From: Draconibacterium mangrovi
GTDB taxonomy: Bacteria > Bacteroidota > Bacteroidia > Bacteroidales > Prolixibacteraceae
DNA: 64,000 nt
Direction of reading: 5' to 3'
NCBI RefSeq assembly: GCF_010586825.1
Contig: NZ_JAAAGB010000005.1
Location: 310,001 to 374,000 of the forward strand
The position numbers and the translations under genes were made by a program. Each line of letters opens with the position of its first letter. Position 1 is the first letter of the stretch. Below, piece after piece: positions 1-7,934 of this stretch. The notes beneath the pieces were generated by a model. The model searched no databases. It was not told the origin of the DNA and worked only from the letters and a program-made list of their open reading frames with translations.

Positions 1-491
1 TGTATCGTATGCACATTTACATAGGTTTTTCCTGCATAAATCTGCTCTACCAAATCCATTACAGTCGCACCTGCAAGTGGCCCCATTAGGTCGGAGTCCA
101 TAATTACACCTTCGGCCAGAACCCCACTGAAATAACCTTCGATAACCACTGGCGGTGGTGCCGATGGATACAACCATGCAACTATCGGTCCGTTTTCGCC
201 CTCTGCAGCCCAATGGATATGTGACATTCTAACATCCATGATGCTGTCAACAATAACTTTGTACGACAATTCAGTTCCATCCTTGCTCAGTTGGAAAATG
301 GCTTGTCCGGTAGCCATCGTTTCCACAGAAGGCACCTCATTATCTCCTGATAAATGCGTTCTGAAATTCAGAACCTTTTTAGCACTTTTGGTAACTAGTT
401 CCTGCTGATCTTCAGGTATAAGATCAGACTTTTCGCATGATACAAAAGCAAAGATGCTTATTAGTACCATCAATACTGAAAGCTTTTTCAT
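1..491 (-). CDS. CHRD-domain lipoprotein, 3' end cut by window edge
   Basis: Reading the minus strand from ATG 491-489 gives 163 codons that run off the window. The N-terminus is a lipoprotein signal (Lys-Lys start, hydrophobic stretch, lipobox ending FVSC at Cys19). The rest matches a CHRD domain, a beta-fold first described in chordin and widespread in bacterial secreted proteins: residues near LSGDNEVPSV, then SHIHWAA and a later YVNVHT segment with the family's typical His residues. Bacterial CHRD proteins have no firmly known role. The gene lies downstream of norB on the same strand, separated by a strong terminator, and a candidate NO-type operator lies 184 bases upstream at 675-694. 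The protein would be anchored outside the inner membrane or on the cell surface. Identification of the domain is fairly sure; function is not. Confidence 0.75.
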   Translation of the reverse strand, partial: MKKLSVLMVLISIFAFVSCEKSDLIPEDQQELVTKSAKKVLNFRTHLSGDNEVPSVETMATGQAIFQLSKDGTELSYKVIVDSIMDVRMSHIHWAAEGENGPIVAWLYPSAPPPVVIEGYFSGVLAEGVIMDSDLMGPLAGATVMDLVEQIYAGKTYVNVHTI

Positions 492-508
492 AATGTTTAA
501 TGTTTTAA

Positions 509-703
509 TTAATATACCTCAACTCCTGCAATATCCCCTTTTACTGAGTTGGCAATAGCTTTATGATCGTCCCCGATCCTTTTCATTCCATCAATTAATT
601 GCAGTCCTTCACAAAGTGTTTTACTCTTGTCTGTTTCATATTGTTGGTTGTAGTAATTTACGAAGTATTTGAAAAAAAGACAAATATGTCCTTTAAATAA
701 ATA
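509..703 (-). pseudogene. Open frame without start codon, probable gene remnant
   Basis: On the minus strand a frame stays open for 64 codons between stops at 704-706 and 509-511. It reads like a real protein (YFVNYYNQQYETDKSKTL, then CEGLQLIDGMKRIGDDHK) and ends 17 bases before the CHRD gene, as expected of an upstream operon partner. There is no ATG, GTG or TTG near its beginning; the first ATG in frame leaves only 25 codons. I do not recognise the family. A truncated 3' end of a deleted gene explains it best; a chance open frame or an unusual start cannot be ruled out. Confidence 0.35.
675..694. promoter_or_regulatory. Candidate NO-responsive operator, second copy
   Basis: AAAAGAC-AAATAT-GTCCTTT is an inverted repeat with 7-base arms and a 6-base spacer. 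It differs from the norB/ric site at 3104-3123 at only one of 14 arm positions and has the same spacer length. It would serve minus-strand transcription toward the CHRD gene. Its function is inferred from the shared site. Confidence 0.5.
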
Positions 704-766
704 TTACGTTAAAATTGATGAGAACTAAGATCTATCCTAATCGACTTTTTGTTGATTAATCAGCAA

Positions 767-800
767 ATAAAAAGGGAGTAAATGTTTACTCCCTTTTTAT
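767..800 (-). terminator. Strong hairpin terminator after norB
   Basis: Two perfectly complementary 16-base arms (767-782 and 785-800, containing AAAAAGGGAGTAAA and its complement) flank a 2-base centre. The structure begins 15 bases after the norB stop and has A/T-rich outer ends that provide a U-run on either strand. It separates norB from the CHRD gene. Confidence 0.85.
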
Positions 801-814
801 AAATAACACCATAG

Positions 815-3055
815 CTATTTTTTTATCGACCATCCCGTTTTCAAACCGAAAACGAACCAGCCCAAATACAGTGCCCCAACTGCAAAAATGGTATCGCCAA
901 TAGCACGTAGCCAGCGTATTGTTTCCAGCGTAGGACTTTCCAAAAATTCGGCTGAACGGGCATACCACAAACCATGCTTCACACTGGCAACCGTTTGCGC
1001 CAAACCTACAGGCAACACGCTAAGTACTACCATTAACAAAAGTCCTATGTTCATCATCCAGAATGCGTTGCGTATCGATTTTTCTTTCCAGACTGCATTT
1101 AAATCCATATCGCGCAAAACAAAAAGCATCAGTCCGATTCCCAACATACCATAAACTCCGAATAAAGCGGTGTGACCATGAACCGGAGTTGTATTTAATC
1201 CCTGCATGTAGTATAACGCTATTGGAGGATTAATTAAGAATCCGAAGATTCCGGCACCAAGGAAATTCCAAAATGCCACCGAAACAAAAAAGTATATCGG
1301 CCATTTGTAAGCAGTAACCCATTCTTTGGCGCGGCTCATTCGTATGTTGTGATAGGCTTCAAAACCCATTAATACCAGTGGAACTACTTCCAAAGCACTA
1401 AATGTTGCTCCCAGGGCAAGTACAGCTGTTGGTGTACCTGTAAAGTATAAGTGGTGGAAGGTACCGATTATACCCCCGGAAAGGAAAATTATCGTTGAGA
1501 ACAGTACACTTGCTGTTGCAATTTTTGTTTGAATCAGCTGCATTCGCACAAAGAGAAAGGCGATTGCGACAGTTGCAAATACTTCAAAAAATCCTTCAAC
1601 CCAAAGGTGAACAACCCACCAACGCCAGTATTCGGCAATTGAAAGGTGAGTTTGGCGTCCCCACATTAAACCGGCAGCATAAAAAGCTGCAATCGCAATC
1701 GATGAAATCAGGAACATGGTAAGTAAATGCCTGTTTTCATTCTTTGCTTGCAATGCCGGCCAAATGGCGCGACCCATTAAGAATAACCACAATACCAAAC
1801 CTACCAGTAGGAAAATCTGCCAGAACCGTCCCAAGTCAACATACTCGTAGCCCTGGTGTCCAAACCAGAAATTTTCAACAAGTCCCAGCTTTTGCATTAC
1901 GCCCATCCATTGGCCGGCTAAGGAGCCAACAACAATGATCAGCAAGGCGATAAACAAAAAGTTTACGCCAAAACGCTGGAATTTTGGTTCTTTACCTGAA
2001 ATGGCCGGTGCTATAAATAATCCGGTAGCCAGCCACGAGGTTGCTATCCAGAAGATGGCCAGCTGTATGTGCCAGGTTCTTGAGATAGAATACGGGAGGA
2101 CATCAGCTAAAGGTAAGCCATAGAAACCCAGGCCCTCTACTCCGTAATGCGCAGAAATTACACCCATTAATATTTGTACCAGTATAAGTGCAGTTACCAC
2201 CCAGAAATACTTTAAGGTGGCTTTCATCGACGGAGTAAGTTGAGATCCCGATAAAGGATTTACCTTCGGAATATCCGGATTTGTATCTTCTTCGCGGTTG
2301 GTAGCATAATACCATCCCAAAAGACCAACGCCGAAAAGCAAAATAATTACACTAAATCCAGTCCATAAAAGCAATGAGCCTGTTGGCTCGTTACCAACCA
2401 GTTTTTCAGGAGGCCAGTTATTGGTGTATGTAATATCTTTTCCGGGGCGTTCGGTAACCGTTGCCCAGCTTGCCCAAAAGAAAAATGCATTCATTTTGTC
2501 CATTCGGGCTTCGTCCTTAATCGAGTTGGCCGGAATAGCGTATGCTTCCCTTAGATGTGCCAAATCAGGATCATTCATAAATAAACCGGAATAATGGGCA
2601 CTGTTACTTTTAATGGCTTCGGCACGAACTTTTGAAACTATGAGACTTTGCGAAGCTTTGTCGTATGTGTTTTTCCGCAGTTCGTTTTGAAGGCGTTTTT
2701 GAAGAAGCGCCTGTTTTTCGTCCTGCAGGTCATCATACGATTGAGAAAATTCGGCCAACGACCAGGTGTCTAAAATAAAAAGGACTTCTTTATGCAACCA
2801 GTCGGCTGTCCAGTCGGGGGCTTTGTAGGCGCCGTGCCCCCATATGGTTCCAACTTCCTGTCCACCCATCGATTGCCAGACATTTTGGCCGTCTTTAATA
2901 TCGGCCGAGGTGAATAAAACTGTACCATCAGGCGATACTACTTTTTCAGGAATGGGAGGTGCTTGTCGGTAGATTTCCCGGCCAAAATAACCAAGTATTC
3001 CAAACGAAATTACCATTACGAGGATAAAACCGATCCAGAGTTTTTTAGAATTCAT
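815..3055 (-). CDS. norB: Quinol-dependent nitric oxide reductase (qNor)
   Basis: Reduces two NO to N2O with electrons from quinol, in the cytoplasmic membrane. At 746 residues it has the qNor architecture: an N-terminal membrane anchor, a periplasmic cytochrome c-like domain without CxxCH (about residues 35-220) and a 12-helix heme-copper-oxidase-like catalytic domain. Metal ligands can be placed: His329 and His628 for heme b, His626 for heme b3, His483, His534 and His535 for the non-heme iron, with Glu487 in HLWVEG. No separate norC is present or needed. It is divergent from the ric operon, and the shared intergenic region carries an inverted repeat. A TACATTTG -7-like element lies on the minus strand (3083-3090). 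The absence of neighbouring nitrite or nitrous oxide reductases suggests NO detoxification rather than complete denitrification. Confidence 0.95.
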   Translation of the reverse strand: MNSKKLWIGFILVMVISFGILGYFGREIYRQAPPIPEKVVSPDGTVLFTSADIKDGQNVWQSMGGQEVGTIWGHGAYKAPDWTADWLHKEVLFILDTWSLAEFSQSYDDLQDEKQALLQKRLQNELRKNTYDKASQSLIVSKVRAEAIKSNSAHYSGLFMNDPDLAHLREAYAIPANSIKDEARMDKMNAFFFWASWATVTERPGKDITYTNNWPPEKLVGNEPTGSLLLWTGFSVIILLFGVGLLGWYYATNREEDTNPDIPKVNPLSGSQLTPSMKATLKYFWVVTALILVQILMGVISAHYGVEGLGFYGLPLADVLPYSISRTWHIQLAIFWIATSWLATGLFIAPAISGKEPKFQRFGVNFLFIALLIIVVGSLAGQWMGVMQKLGLVENFWFGHQGYEYVDLGRFWQIFLLVGLVLWLFLMGRAIWPALQAKNENRHLLTMFLISSIAIAAFYAAGLMWGRQTHLSIAEYWRWWVVHLWVEGFFEVFATVAIAFLFVRMQLIQTKIATASVLFSTIIFLSGGIIGTFHHLYFTGTPTAVLALGATFSALEVVPLVLMGFEAYHNIRMSRAKEWVTAYKWPIYFFVSVAFWNFLGAGIFGFLINPPIALYYMQGLNTTPVHGHTALFGVYGMLGIGLMLFVLRDMDLNAVWKEKSIRNAFWMMNIGLLLMVVLSVLPVGLAQTVASVKHGLWYARSAEFLESPTLETIRWLRAIGDTIFAVGALYLGWFVFGLKTGWSIKK

Positions 3056-3103
3056 AAATAATGATTTAAAAGTTTAGTACAGCAAATGTATAATAAAATT
3101 ATA

Positions 3104-3123
3104 AAAGGACCCTGTTGTCCTTT
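3104..3123. promoter_or_regulatory. Operator between norB and ric
   Basis: AAAGGAC-CCTGTT-GTCCTTT is a perfect 7-base inverted repeat with a 6-base spacer. It covers the -33 region of the ric promoter and lies just upstream of the norB -7 element, so a bound protein would block both genes. The encoded Rrf2 protein at 3896 is the obvious candidate ligand (inference). Confidence 0.65.
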
Positions 3124-3144
3124 GATAAAATGTTTCTATATTTG
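3114..3144 (+). promoter_or_regulatory. Bacteroidota-type promoter of the ric operon
   Basis: TATATTTG at 3137-3144 matches the TAnnTTTG -7 element, with GTTG at 3114-3117 as a fair -33 element 19 bases upstream. Transcription would start near 3151, which supports translation starting at 3163 rather than at the upstream ATG at 3115. Confidence 0.5.
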
Positions 3145-3162
3145 TCAAATAATAGAATAGCT

Positions 3163-3891
3163 ATGGAAATCAGTAAAAAATTAACAGTAGGCGAGGTTGT
3201 AAAAGAGAATTATAAAACAGCACAAATATTTGATCGTAACAACATCGATTTTTGTTGTGGTGGCGGTATTACTCTTGAAAAAGCCTGTGAAAAAGCAAAT
3301 ATTGATATTGCAACTTTGTTACCTGAATTGGAAGCAGTAGTGCTGGCCAACGATCCGGATTCGAAATATATCGATTCGATGCAGCTAAACGAACTGTGCG
3401 ATTACATCGAAAAAAGGCATCACTCTTATGTCAACGACAATATTCCTTTTCTAAGCGAAAAGCTTAATAAACTCTGTAGTGTGCATGGCGAGAATCACCC
3501 GGAGCTTTTTAAGGTTCGCGAAATGTTTGAAACGGCAGCCGGTAACCTGGCGGCACACATGCAAAAGGAAGAGTTGGATTTGTTCCCGTATATCCGCAAA
3601 TTGGTCAAATTTAGAAACGGAGGAAATCAGGGATTGCCCGAATTTGGAGGAATTGATGCACCCATTCAGGACATGTTGAACGAACACCAGGCTGAAGGCG
3701 AGCGCTTTTTCGAAATTGCAGCATTAACATCTAATTATACCTGTCCGCCCGATGCATGTAATACTTACCGTATTACTTATCAAACATTGAATGATTTTGA
3801 GCAGGATTTACATCGACATATTCATTTAGAAAACAATATTTTATTTTTGAAAGCATTAGCTTTGGAAAAAGAAATTATTTCGAAAAACTAA
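3163..3891 (+). CDS. ric: Di-iron Fe-S cluster repair protein (RIC/ScdA/YtfE)
   Basis: Cytoplasmic di-iron protein that restores iron-sulfur clusters damaged by NO or oxidants. Residues 1-60 form the ScdA_N domain with the diagnostic FCCGGG (Cys31-Cys32). A hemerythrin-like four-helix bundle follows, with candidate iron ligands His86, His132, Glu136/137, His175, His217 or His221 and Glu223. Its 242 residues fit the family. An in-frame ATG at 3115 would add 16 residues, but that extension overlaps the operator and promoter, so ATG 3163 is chosen. It is first in an operon whose next gene starts 4 bases after its stop. Divergence from norB through a shared operator supports induction by NO. Confidence 0.93.
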   Translation: MEISKKLTVGEVVKENYKTAQIFDRNNIDFCCGGGITLEKACEKANIDIATLLPELEAVVLANDPDSKYIDSMQLNELCDYIEKRHHSYVNDNIPFLSEKLNKLCSVHGENHPELFKVREMFETAAGNLAAHMQKEELDLFPYIRKLVKFRNGGNQGLPEFGGIDAPIQDMLNEHQAEGERFFEIAALTSNYTCPPDACNTYRITYQTLNDFEQDLHRHIHLENNILFLKALALEKEIISKN

Positions 3892-3895
3892 GTTT

Positions 3896-4336
3896 ATGTT
3901 GGCTAAAAGTACTGAATATGCAATACGGGCACTTGTTTTCATCCAGCTCCGAAACTGGGAGGAGAAACGACCGGGTGTTATCGAGATTGCAAAAGAAATA
4001 GAGGCACCTTCTGCGTTTTCAGCAAAGATTTTGCAAACGCTTACCCGACACCGATTAGTTGACTCGGCAAAAGGCCGGGGCGGTGGATTCTTTTTTAACA
4101 GTGAACAGAAAGAACTGACGCTGTACCAGGTGATTCACGTGATGGAAGGGGATGCCTGTTTTCATCGATGTGGTTTCGGATTAAAATCGTGTAACAATGA
4201 TAATCCGTGTCCGTTACATGAACAGTACAAGGAAGTACGCGATAAATTTTTTGAAATCGTAAAAGAAGAAACCATACAAGCACTGTCGGATAAAATAAGA
4301 AGGGGAGAAGCTGTTTTAAACAGAGGAATTATTTAG
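3896..4336 (+). CDS. Rrf2-family transcriptional regulator, NsrR/IscR-like
   Basis: 146-residue winged-helix regulator. The N-terminus (MLAKSTEYAIRALVFI) and the GRGGGF wing are typical of Rrf2 proteins. Four cysteines (Cys88, Cys92, Cys99, Cys105) sit in the C-terminal loop where IscR and NsrR bind an Fe-S cluster; NsrR-type proteins sense NO by cluster nitrosylation. The spacing is not exactly that of either, so the sensed signal is inferred from context: it is co-transcribed with ric and lies beside norB. It could autoregulate through the 3104-3123 repeat. Family certain; NO-sensing role probable. Confidence 0.88.
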   Translation: MLAKSTEYAIRALVFIQLRNWEEKRPGVIEIAKEIEAPSAFSAKILQTLTRHRLVDSAKGRGGGFFFNSEQKELTLYQVIHVMEGDACFHRCGFGLKSCNNDNPCPLHEQYKEVRDKFFEIVKEETIQALSDKIRRGEAVLNRGII

Positions 4337-4392
4337 TAATACCTTCCCTGATAGAAATAGTTGTTGGTGCCTTGTTAACCGGGTTTTGAGTG

Positions 4393-4590
4393 ATGATTAA
4401 ACGAGTTTGGCGAGACGATAACTTAAACACCTGCATTGCCTGTAAAATGTGTAATCTGTTTGCGCCGCGGGTATTTAAAGTTTTCGATAAAATGATTGTG
4501 GTGCCGGGGCTTGATTACACCTTATACGAACAGGAAATTAAAGAAGCAGCTGAAAATTGCCCCGTACAAATTATAATATTTGAGGAATAA
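4393..4590 (+). CDS. Small 4Fe-4S ferredoxin
   Basis: 65-residue protein with a single cluster motif: Cys14-x2-Cys17-x2-Cys20 and a distal Cys56-Pro, as in monocluster ferredoxins. Translation could also begin at GTG 4390, giving one extra Met-like residue; ATG 4393 is preferred. It starts 56 bases after the Rrf2 gene and ends 3 bases before the DUF438 gene, so it belongs to the operon. It may supply electrons to the di-iron or hemerythrin-type proteins beside it (inference). It is unusual that the Lys/Arg-rich N-terminus precedes the first cysteine by only about a dozen residues; otherwise ordinary. Confidence 0.8.
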   Translation: MIKRVWRDDNLNTCIACKMCNLFAPRVFKVFDKMIVVPGLDYTLYEQEIKEAAENCPVQIIIFEE

Positions 4591-4593
4591 GCT

Positions 4594-5835
4594 ATGAGTG
4601 AACTAATTAACAATTCGAAGTACAGGAAGGAACAACTAAAGCATTTGATTTTAAAACTGCATAAGGGAGAATCGGCTGATAGTGTTCGGAAAGAACTGGT
4701 GGAATCACTGAAAAATATTCCTTACGGCGAGGTAGTTGAAGTAGAACAGGAACTGATGCAGGAGGGTTTGCCGGAAGAGGAGGTATTAAAACTCTGCGAT
4801 GTTCATGGCTCGGTGCTGGAGGGAAATGTTGATTTGTCGGGGGCTAAAACCATTCCTGAAGGACATCCGGTTGATGTATTTCAGCAAGAGAATGTTGAGC
4901 TGCGAAAAGTGGCAGAACAGGCCAAACAGCAGCTCGATGAGCTGCCACATATAAGCGAAGGTGACTTTAAAACCTATGCGCTAAAGCTGGAAGGTCTTTT
5001 TAACCAGTTAATGGATGTTGACAAACATTACCAGCGAAAAGAGTATTTGGTTTTTCCTTATCTCGAAAAAAATGAAATCACCGGTCCGCCAAAAGTAATG
5101 TGGGGCAAACACGATGAAATTCGAGATCAACTGAAAGCTTGTATAACCATTCTGAAAACACCCGGACTGAAACTGGAAGATCTTTTTGATTCGCTTGAAT
5201 TGTTGTTTTATGTCACTGTTCAGGGTTTGGTTGATATGATTAAAAAAGAGGAAGAGATTTTGTTCCCCATGGCCATGGATGTGCTTACTACCGAAGATTG
5301 GTGGAATATTCATAAACAAACACTGGAATATGGTTTTTCGCTGTATGATCCAAAAGTTGAATGGAAGCCTGAGGGCCTTACCGAAGAAGCAGCGGAAAGT
5401 AACATTACTTCTGACGGAAATATTCAGTTGCCATCGGGGAGTTTTTCTGCCGAGGAAATAAAAGCTATTCTGAACTCAGTTCCCTTCGACATGACTTTTG
5501 TTGACAAAAACGACAAAGTGAAATATTTTACCCAGGGAAAAGAAAGGATATTTGCCCGCAGTCGCTCCATTATAAACCGCGATGTGCGTTTGTGCCACCC
5601 CCCGGGAAGTACTCATATTGTTGAAAAAATATTGGAAGATTTTAAGTCGGGAAAAGCTTCACACGCACCTTTCTGGATACAAATGAAAGGCAAATTCATT
5701 AAAATCGAATATTTCGCTTTGCGTGATGAAAATGGCAACTACCTTGGAACTTTAGAGGTTTCGCAAGACCTTTCCGAGAACCGAAGTTTGGAAGGCGAAC
5801 GAAGGATCTTATCTTATACTGACGAAAAAGAATAA
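4594..5835 (+). CDS. DUF438 / hemerythrin-like / PAS protein (paralogue A)
   Basis: 413 residues in three parts. Residues 1-75 are the DUF438 helical domain (ending near LKLCDVHGSVLEG). Residues 95-235 form a hemerythrin-like bundle with candidate ligands His145, Glu150, His173 and Glu219/220. Residues 285-405 are a PAS domain carrying the family's CHPP motif (Cys334-His335). No signal peptide, so cytoplasmic. The mixture of an O2/NO-binding iron bundle and a PAS fold suggests a sensor or NO scavenger; no biochemical role is firmly established for this architecture. The last hemerythrin motif reads KKEEEILFP and lacks the usual preceding His. It lies 3 bases after the ferredoxin gene and 3 before the next, hence one operon. 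Confidence 0.85.
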   Translation: MSELINNSKYRKEQLKHLILKLHKGESADSVRKELVESLKNIPYGEVVEVEQELMQEGLPEEEVLKLCDVHGSVLEGNVDLSGAKTIPEGHPVDVFQQENVELRKVAEQAKQQLDELPHISEGDFKTYALKLEGLFNQLMDVDKHYQRKEYLVFPYLEKNEITGPPKVMWGKHDEIRDQLKACITILKTPGLKLEDLFDSLELLFYVTVQGLVDMIKKEEEILFPMAMDVLTTEDWWNIHKQTLEYGFSLYDPKVEWKPEGLTEEAAESNITSDGNIQLPSGSFSAEEIKAILNSVPFDMTFVDKNDKVKYFTQGKERIFARSRSIINRDVRLCHPPGSTHIVEKILEDFKSGKASHAPFWIQMKGKFIKIEYFALRDENGNYLGTLEVSQDLSENRSLEGERRILSYTDEKE

Positions 5836-5838
5836 GAG

Positions 5839-6405
5839 ATGGAAAAACTGATTATCACACCCAAAACGAAAATATTTGATCTGCTGGAAGCCTATCCACA
5901 GTTGGAAGATATTCTGATTAGTGCAGCACCTCCTTTTAAAAAGCTCCGGAATCCGGTGTTGCGAAAAACCATTACCAAAATTACAACTTTAAGCCAGGCA
6001 GCTACTATTGGCGGATTGAAAGTGGAAGAGCTGATCAATAAACTGAGAGGTGAGGTTGGCCAGAGCAATGTTGATACGGTTGGCGATGAAAGTGTACATT
6101 ATAAAACTGAAAAACCGGAATGGTTTAACGAGAGCAATATCATGGAAACAATTGATATCCGGGAGATGTTGAATGCAGGAGAACAACCGGTTCATGAAGT
6201 AATGTCGCAAATTAAAAAATTGAAAGAAAGTGAAATACTGAAAGTAATAGCGCCTTTTATTCCGGCTCCGTTGCTGGATAAATCACTAAGCATGAACTAC
6301 AGCCACTGGCTTAACAAGAAGTCGGAGGAAGAATATTGGGTATTTTTTGTTAAATACGAAGTTTTATGTCGGAATTCACAAAAACCAACGAGAAAAGGCT
6401 CATAA
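5839..6405 (+). CDS. DUF1858 + DUF2249 protein
   Basis: 188 residues. Residues 1-75 match DUF1858, a small helical domain related to the N-terminus of ScdA (pattern: a fold starting IITPKTKIFDLLEAYP, then a conserved APPFKKLRNP). Residues 90-175 match DUF2249, a TusA-like two-layer fold (IDIREML, then a final YWVFFVKYEV strand). No cysteine is placed as in TusA, so sulfur transfer is not supported. The gene sits between two DUF438-type paralogues and overlaps the next gene by 40 bases, implying translational coupling. A partner or chaperone for the DUF438 proteins is plausible but unproven. Confidence 0.8.
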   Translation: MEKLIITPKTKIFDLLEAYPQLEDILISAAPPFKKLRNPVLRKTITKITTLSQAATIGGLKVEELINKLRGEVGQSNVDTVGDESVHYKTEKPEWFNESNIMETIDIREMLNAGEQPVHEVMSQIKKLKESEILKVIAPFIPAPLLDKSLSMNYSHWLNKKSEEEYWVFFVKYEVLCRNSQKPTRKGS

Positions 6406-7553
6406 AATTAAAAGAACTTTCAAAACTGATCCTTGATACCGGAAATGCACATTCCTTTGTTATCACAAATAAAGATTTTATACCATCGGTTATTCCCGGT
6501 GATTTTATTGCCCTATTCGATAGCCTGGTAAAAGAAGGATACCCGGTTGAGGACCTAAAAAAGCTTGCGAGTAAACTTTTGAATATATTTCATATTTCCA
6601 TTGAAACTTACCCGCGAATAGAACCTCCTACCGATTCTTTTTTAGCGGTGTTGGAACAAAATAACCGGGAAATGGTGCTGGTGTTGGATGAAATAAGACC
6701 GGTATTTAAAGCCTTTGTAAAAGATCCCGGGAACGATGCTTTGCAAACGAAATTGCTCAGCAAATTCAAACAGTTGGAGGTTTTTGTAAAACATTACACA
6801 ATTAAAGAAAACGTACTCTTTCCGGCCATTGAAAAAGCCTGGCCCGATTACCGTTGCCTGCAGGTTATGTGGTCTATCCATGATGATATCAGAGCTAATA
6901 TAAAGTTTGTGATCGCCCAACTTGAAAATGGATCAATTGAAATAAAACAATTTAATCGTTGCGTGGGCGATATCTTTTTTAGTATGATGGCCATCAAATT
7001 CAGGGAAGAACATATCTTGTTTCCTGTGATTCTTTCTACCATAGACGAAGAAGAATTACAAGCGATGAATCGTTTGGGCTTTGAAATTGGCTATCCATAT
7101 ATTCAACCCCGAAATATTACCGAGGAAGAACAAGTTAGTGTTGCTGATGGATTTATAAATCTTGGAACCGGAATTTTAAAAGCAGAACAAATTAAACTGA
7201 TTTTTAATCATCTCCCCGTTGATATTACTTATGTTGACGAACACAACAAGGTTCAGTATTTTTCTACTCCTCCAAAAAGAATTTTCCCGCGAACGGTTGC
7301 AATTATAGGGCGCGAGGTTAAAAATTGCCATCCTCCGGAAAGTGTACATGTGGTGGAGAAAATTGTGGAATCGTTTAGGTCGGGAGAAAAGGATGATGCT
7401 TCATTCTGGATAAGAATGAAAGGAGAGTTTATTCTTATTCAGTATTTTGCTGTAAGAGATCAATCGGGTAATTACAAAGGAGTGATTGAAGTGTCGCAGG
7501 AAATTTCCGGTATCAAAGCTTTGGAGGGTGAAAAACGCTTGCTCGACTGGTGA
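6366..7553 (+). CDS. DUF438-like / hemerythrin-like / PAS protein (paralogue B)
   Basis: 395 residues, same layout as the protein at 4594. The N-terminal DUF438-like part (1-75) is diverged, the hemerythrin-like bundle has His143, Glu148, His172 and Glu214/215, and the PAS domain retains CHPP (Cys321-His322). The PAS domains of A and B are clearly more alike than their N-termini. The ATG at 6366 lies inside the end of the preceding gene; a 40-base overlap with continuous homology from the start makes it credible. Last gene of the operon. Paired but diverged copies suggest a hetero-complex or division of labour (inference). Confidence 0.85.
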   Translation: MSEFTKTNEKRLIKLKELSKLILDTGNAHSFVITNKDFIPSVIPGDFIALFDSLVKEGYPVEDLKKLASKLLNIFHISIETYPRIEPPTDSFLAVLEQNNREMVLVLDEIRPVFKAFVKDPGNDALQTKLLSKFKQLEVFVKHYTIKENVLFPAIEKAWPDYRCLQVMWSIHDDIRANIKFVIAQLENGSIEIKQFNRCVGDIFFSMMAIKFREEHILFPVILSTIDEEELQAMNRLGFEIGYPYIQPRNITEEEQVSVADGFINLGTGILKAEQIKLIFNHLPVDITYVDEHNKVQYFSTPPKRIFPRTVAIIGREVKNCHPPESVHVVEKIVESFRSGEKDDASFWIRMKGEFILIQYFAVRDQSGNYKGVIEVSQEISGIKALEGEKRLLDW

Positions 7554-7934
7554 TAGTTAAGAGTCTCTAAGTGGTTTTTTAATCAGTGAGACTTTAATTC
7601 CTGCATCCGTTAGCTAACGGAGAACTGAAATACTGAAGACGAACTGATCCCGGTGCGTAGCAATCGGGTGCTAATGAGGTCAATTCCCCGTCTCCGGGGC
7701 GAATTCAGAAACATCATACTTTTTCGGGATACCCAGTCTGTTTGTAGCGGGGTGGTTCATTTGAAATTTTAATTGAGAGATAAAATAAATATTATTAGAT
7801 TTATGTTTGAGTAATACGACATATCCTGAGAGAACAATACGCTGTGGGGTTGGATTCAATCAATAAATTTTTTTGCGATTATTTGTGTCGGTAATCATTT
7901 AACGCGGTCTTGAATACTAACTAAACTAATACAA
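7554..7934. other. Non-coding gap with palindromes
   Basis: No gene found. It holds AGTCTC/GAGACT (7562-7567, 7588-7593), a possible weak terminator after the DUF438 operon; a perfect 16-base palindrome TCCGTTAGCTAACGGA at 7606-7621; and a GC-rich hairpin with arms CCCCG (7686-7690) and CGGGG (7695-7699). TATGTTTG at 7802-7809 fits a -7 element, but no matching -33 box lies at the usual distance. Confidence 0.5.

Noticed and set aside
3115-3162. Upstream start for ric
   Set aside because: It would place codons over the operator and promoter; homology begins at the ATG at 3163.
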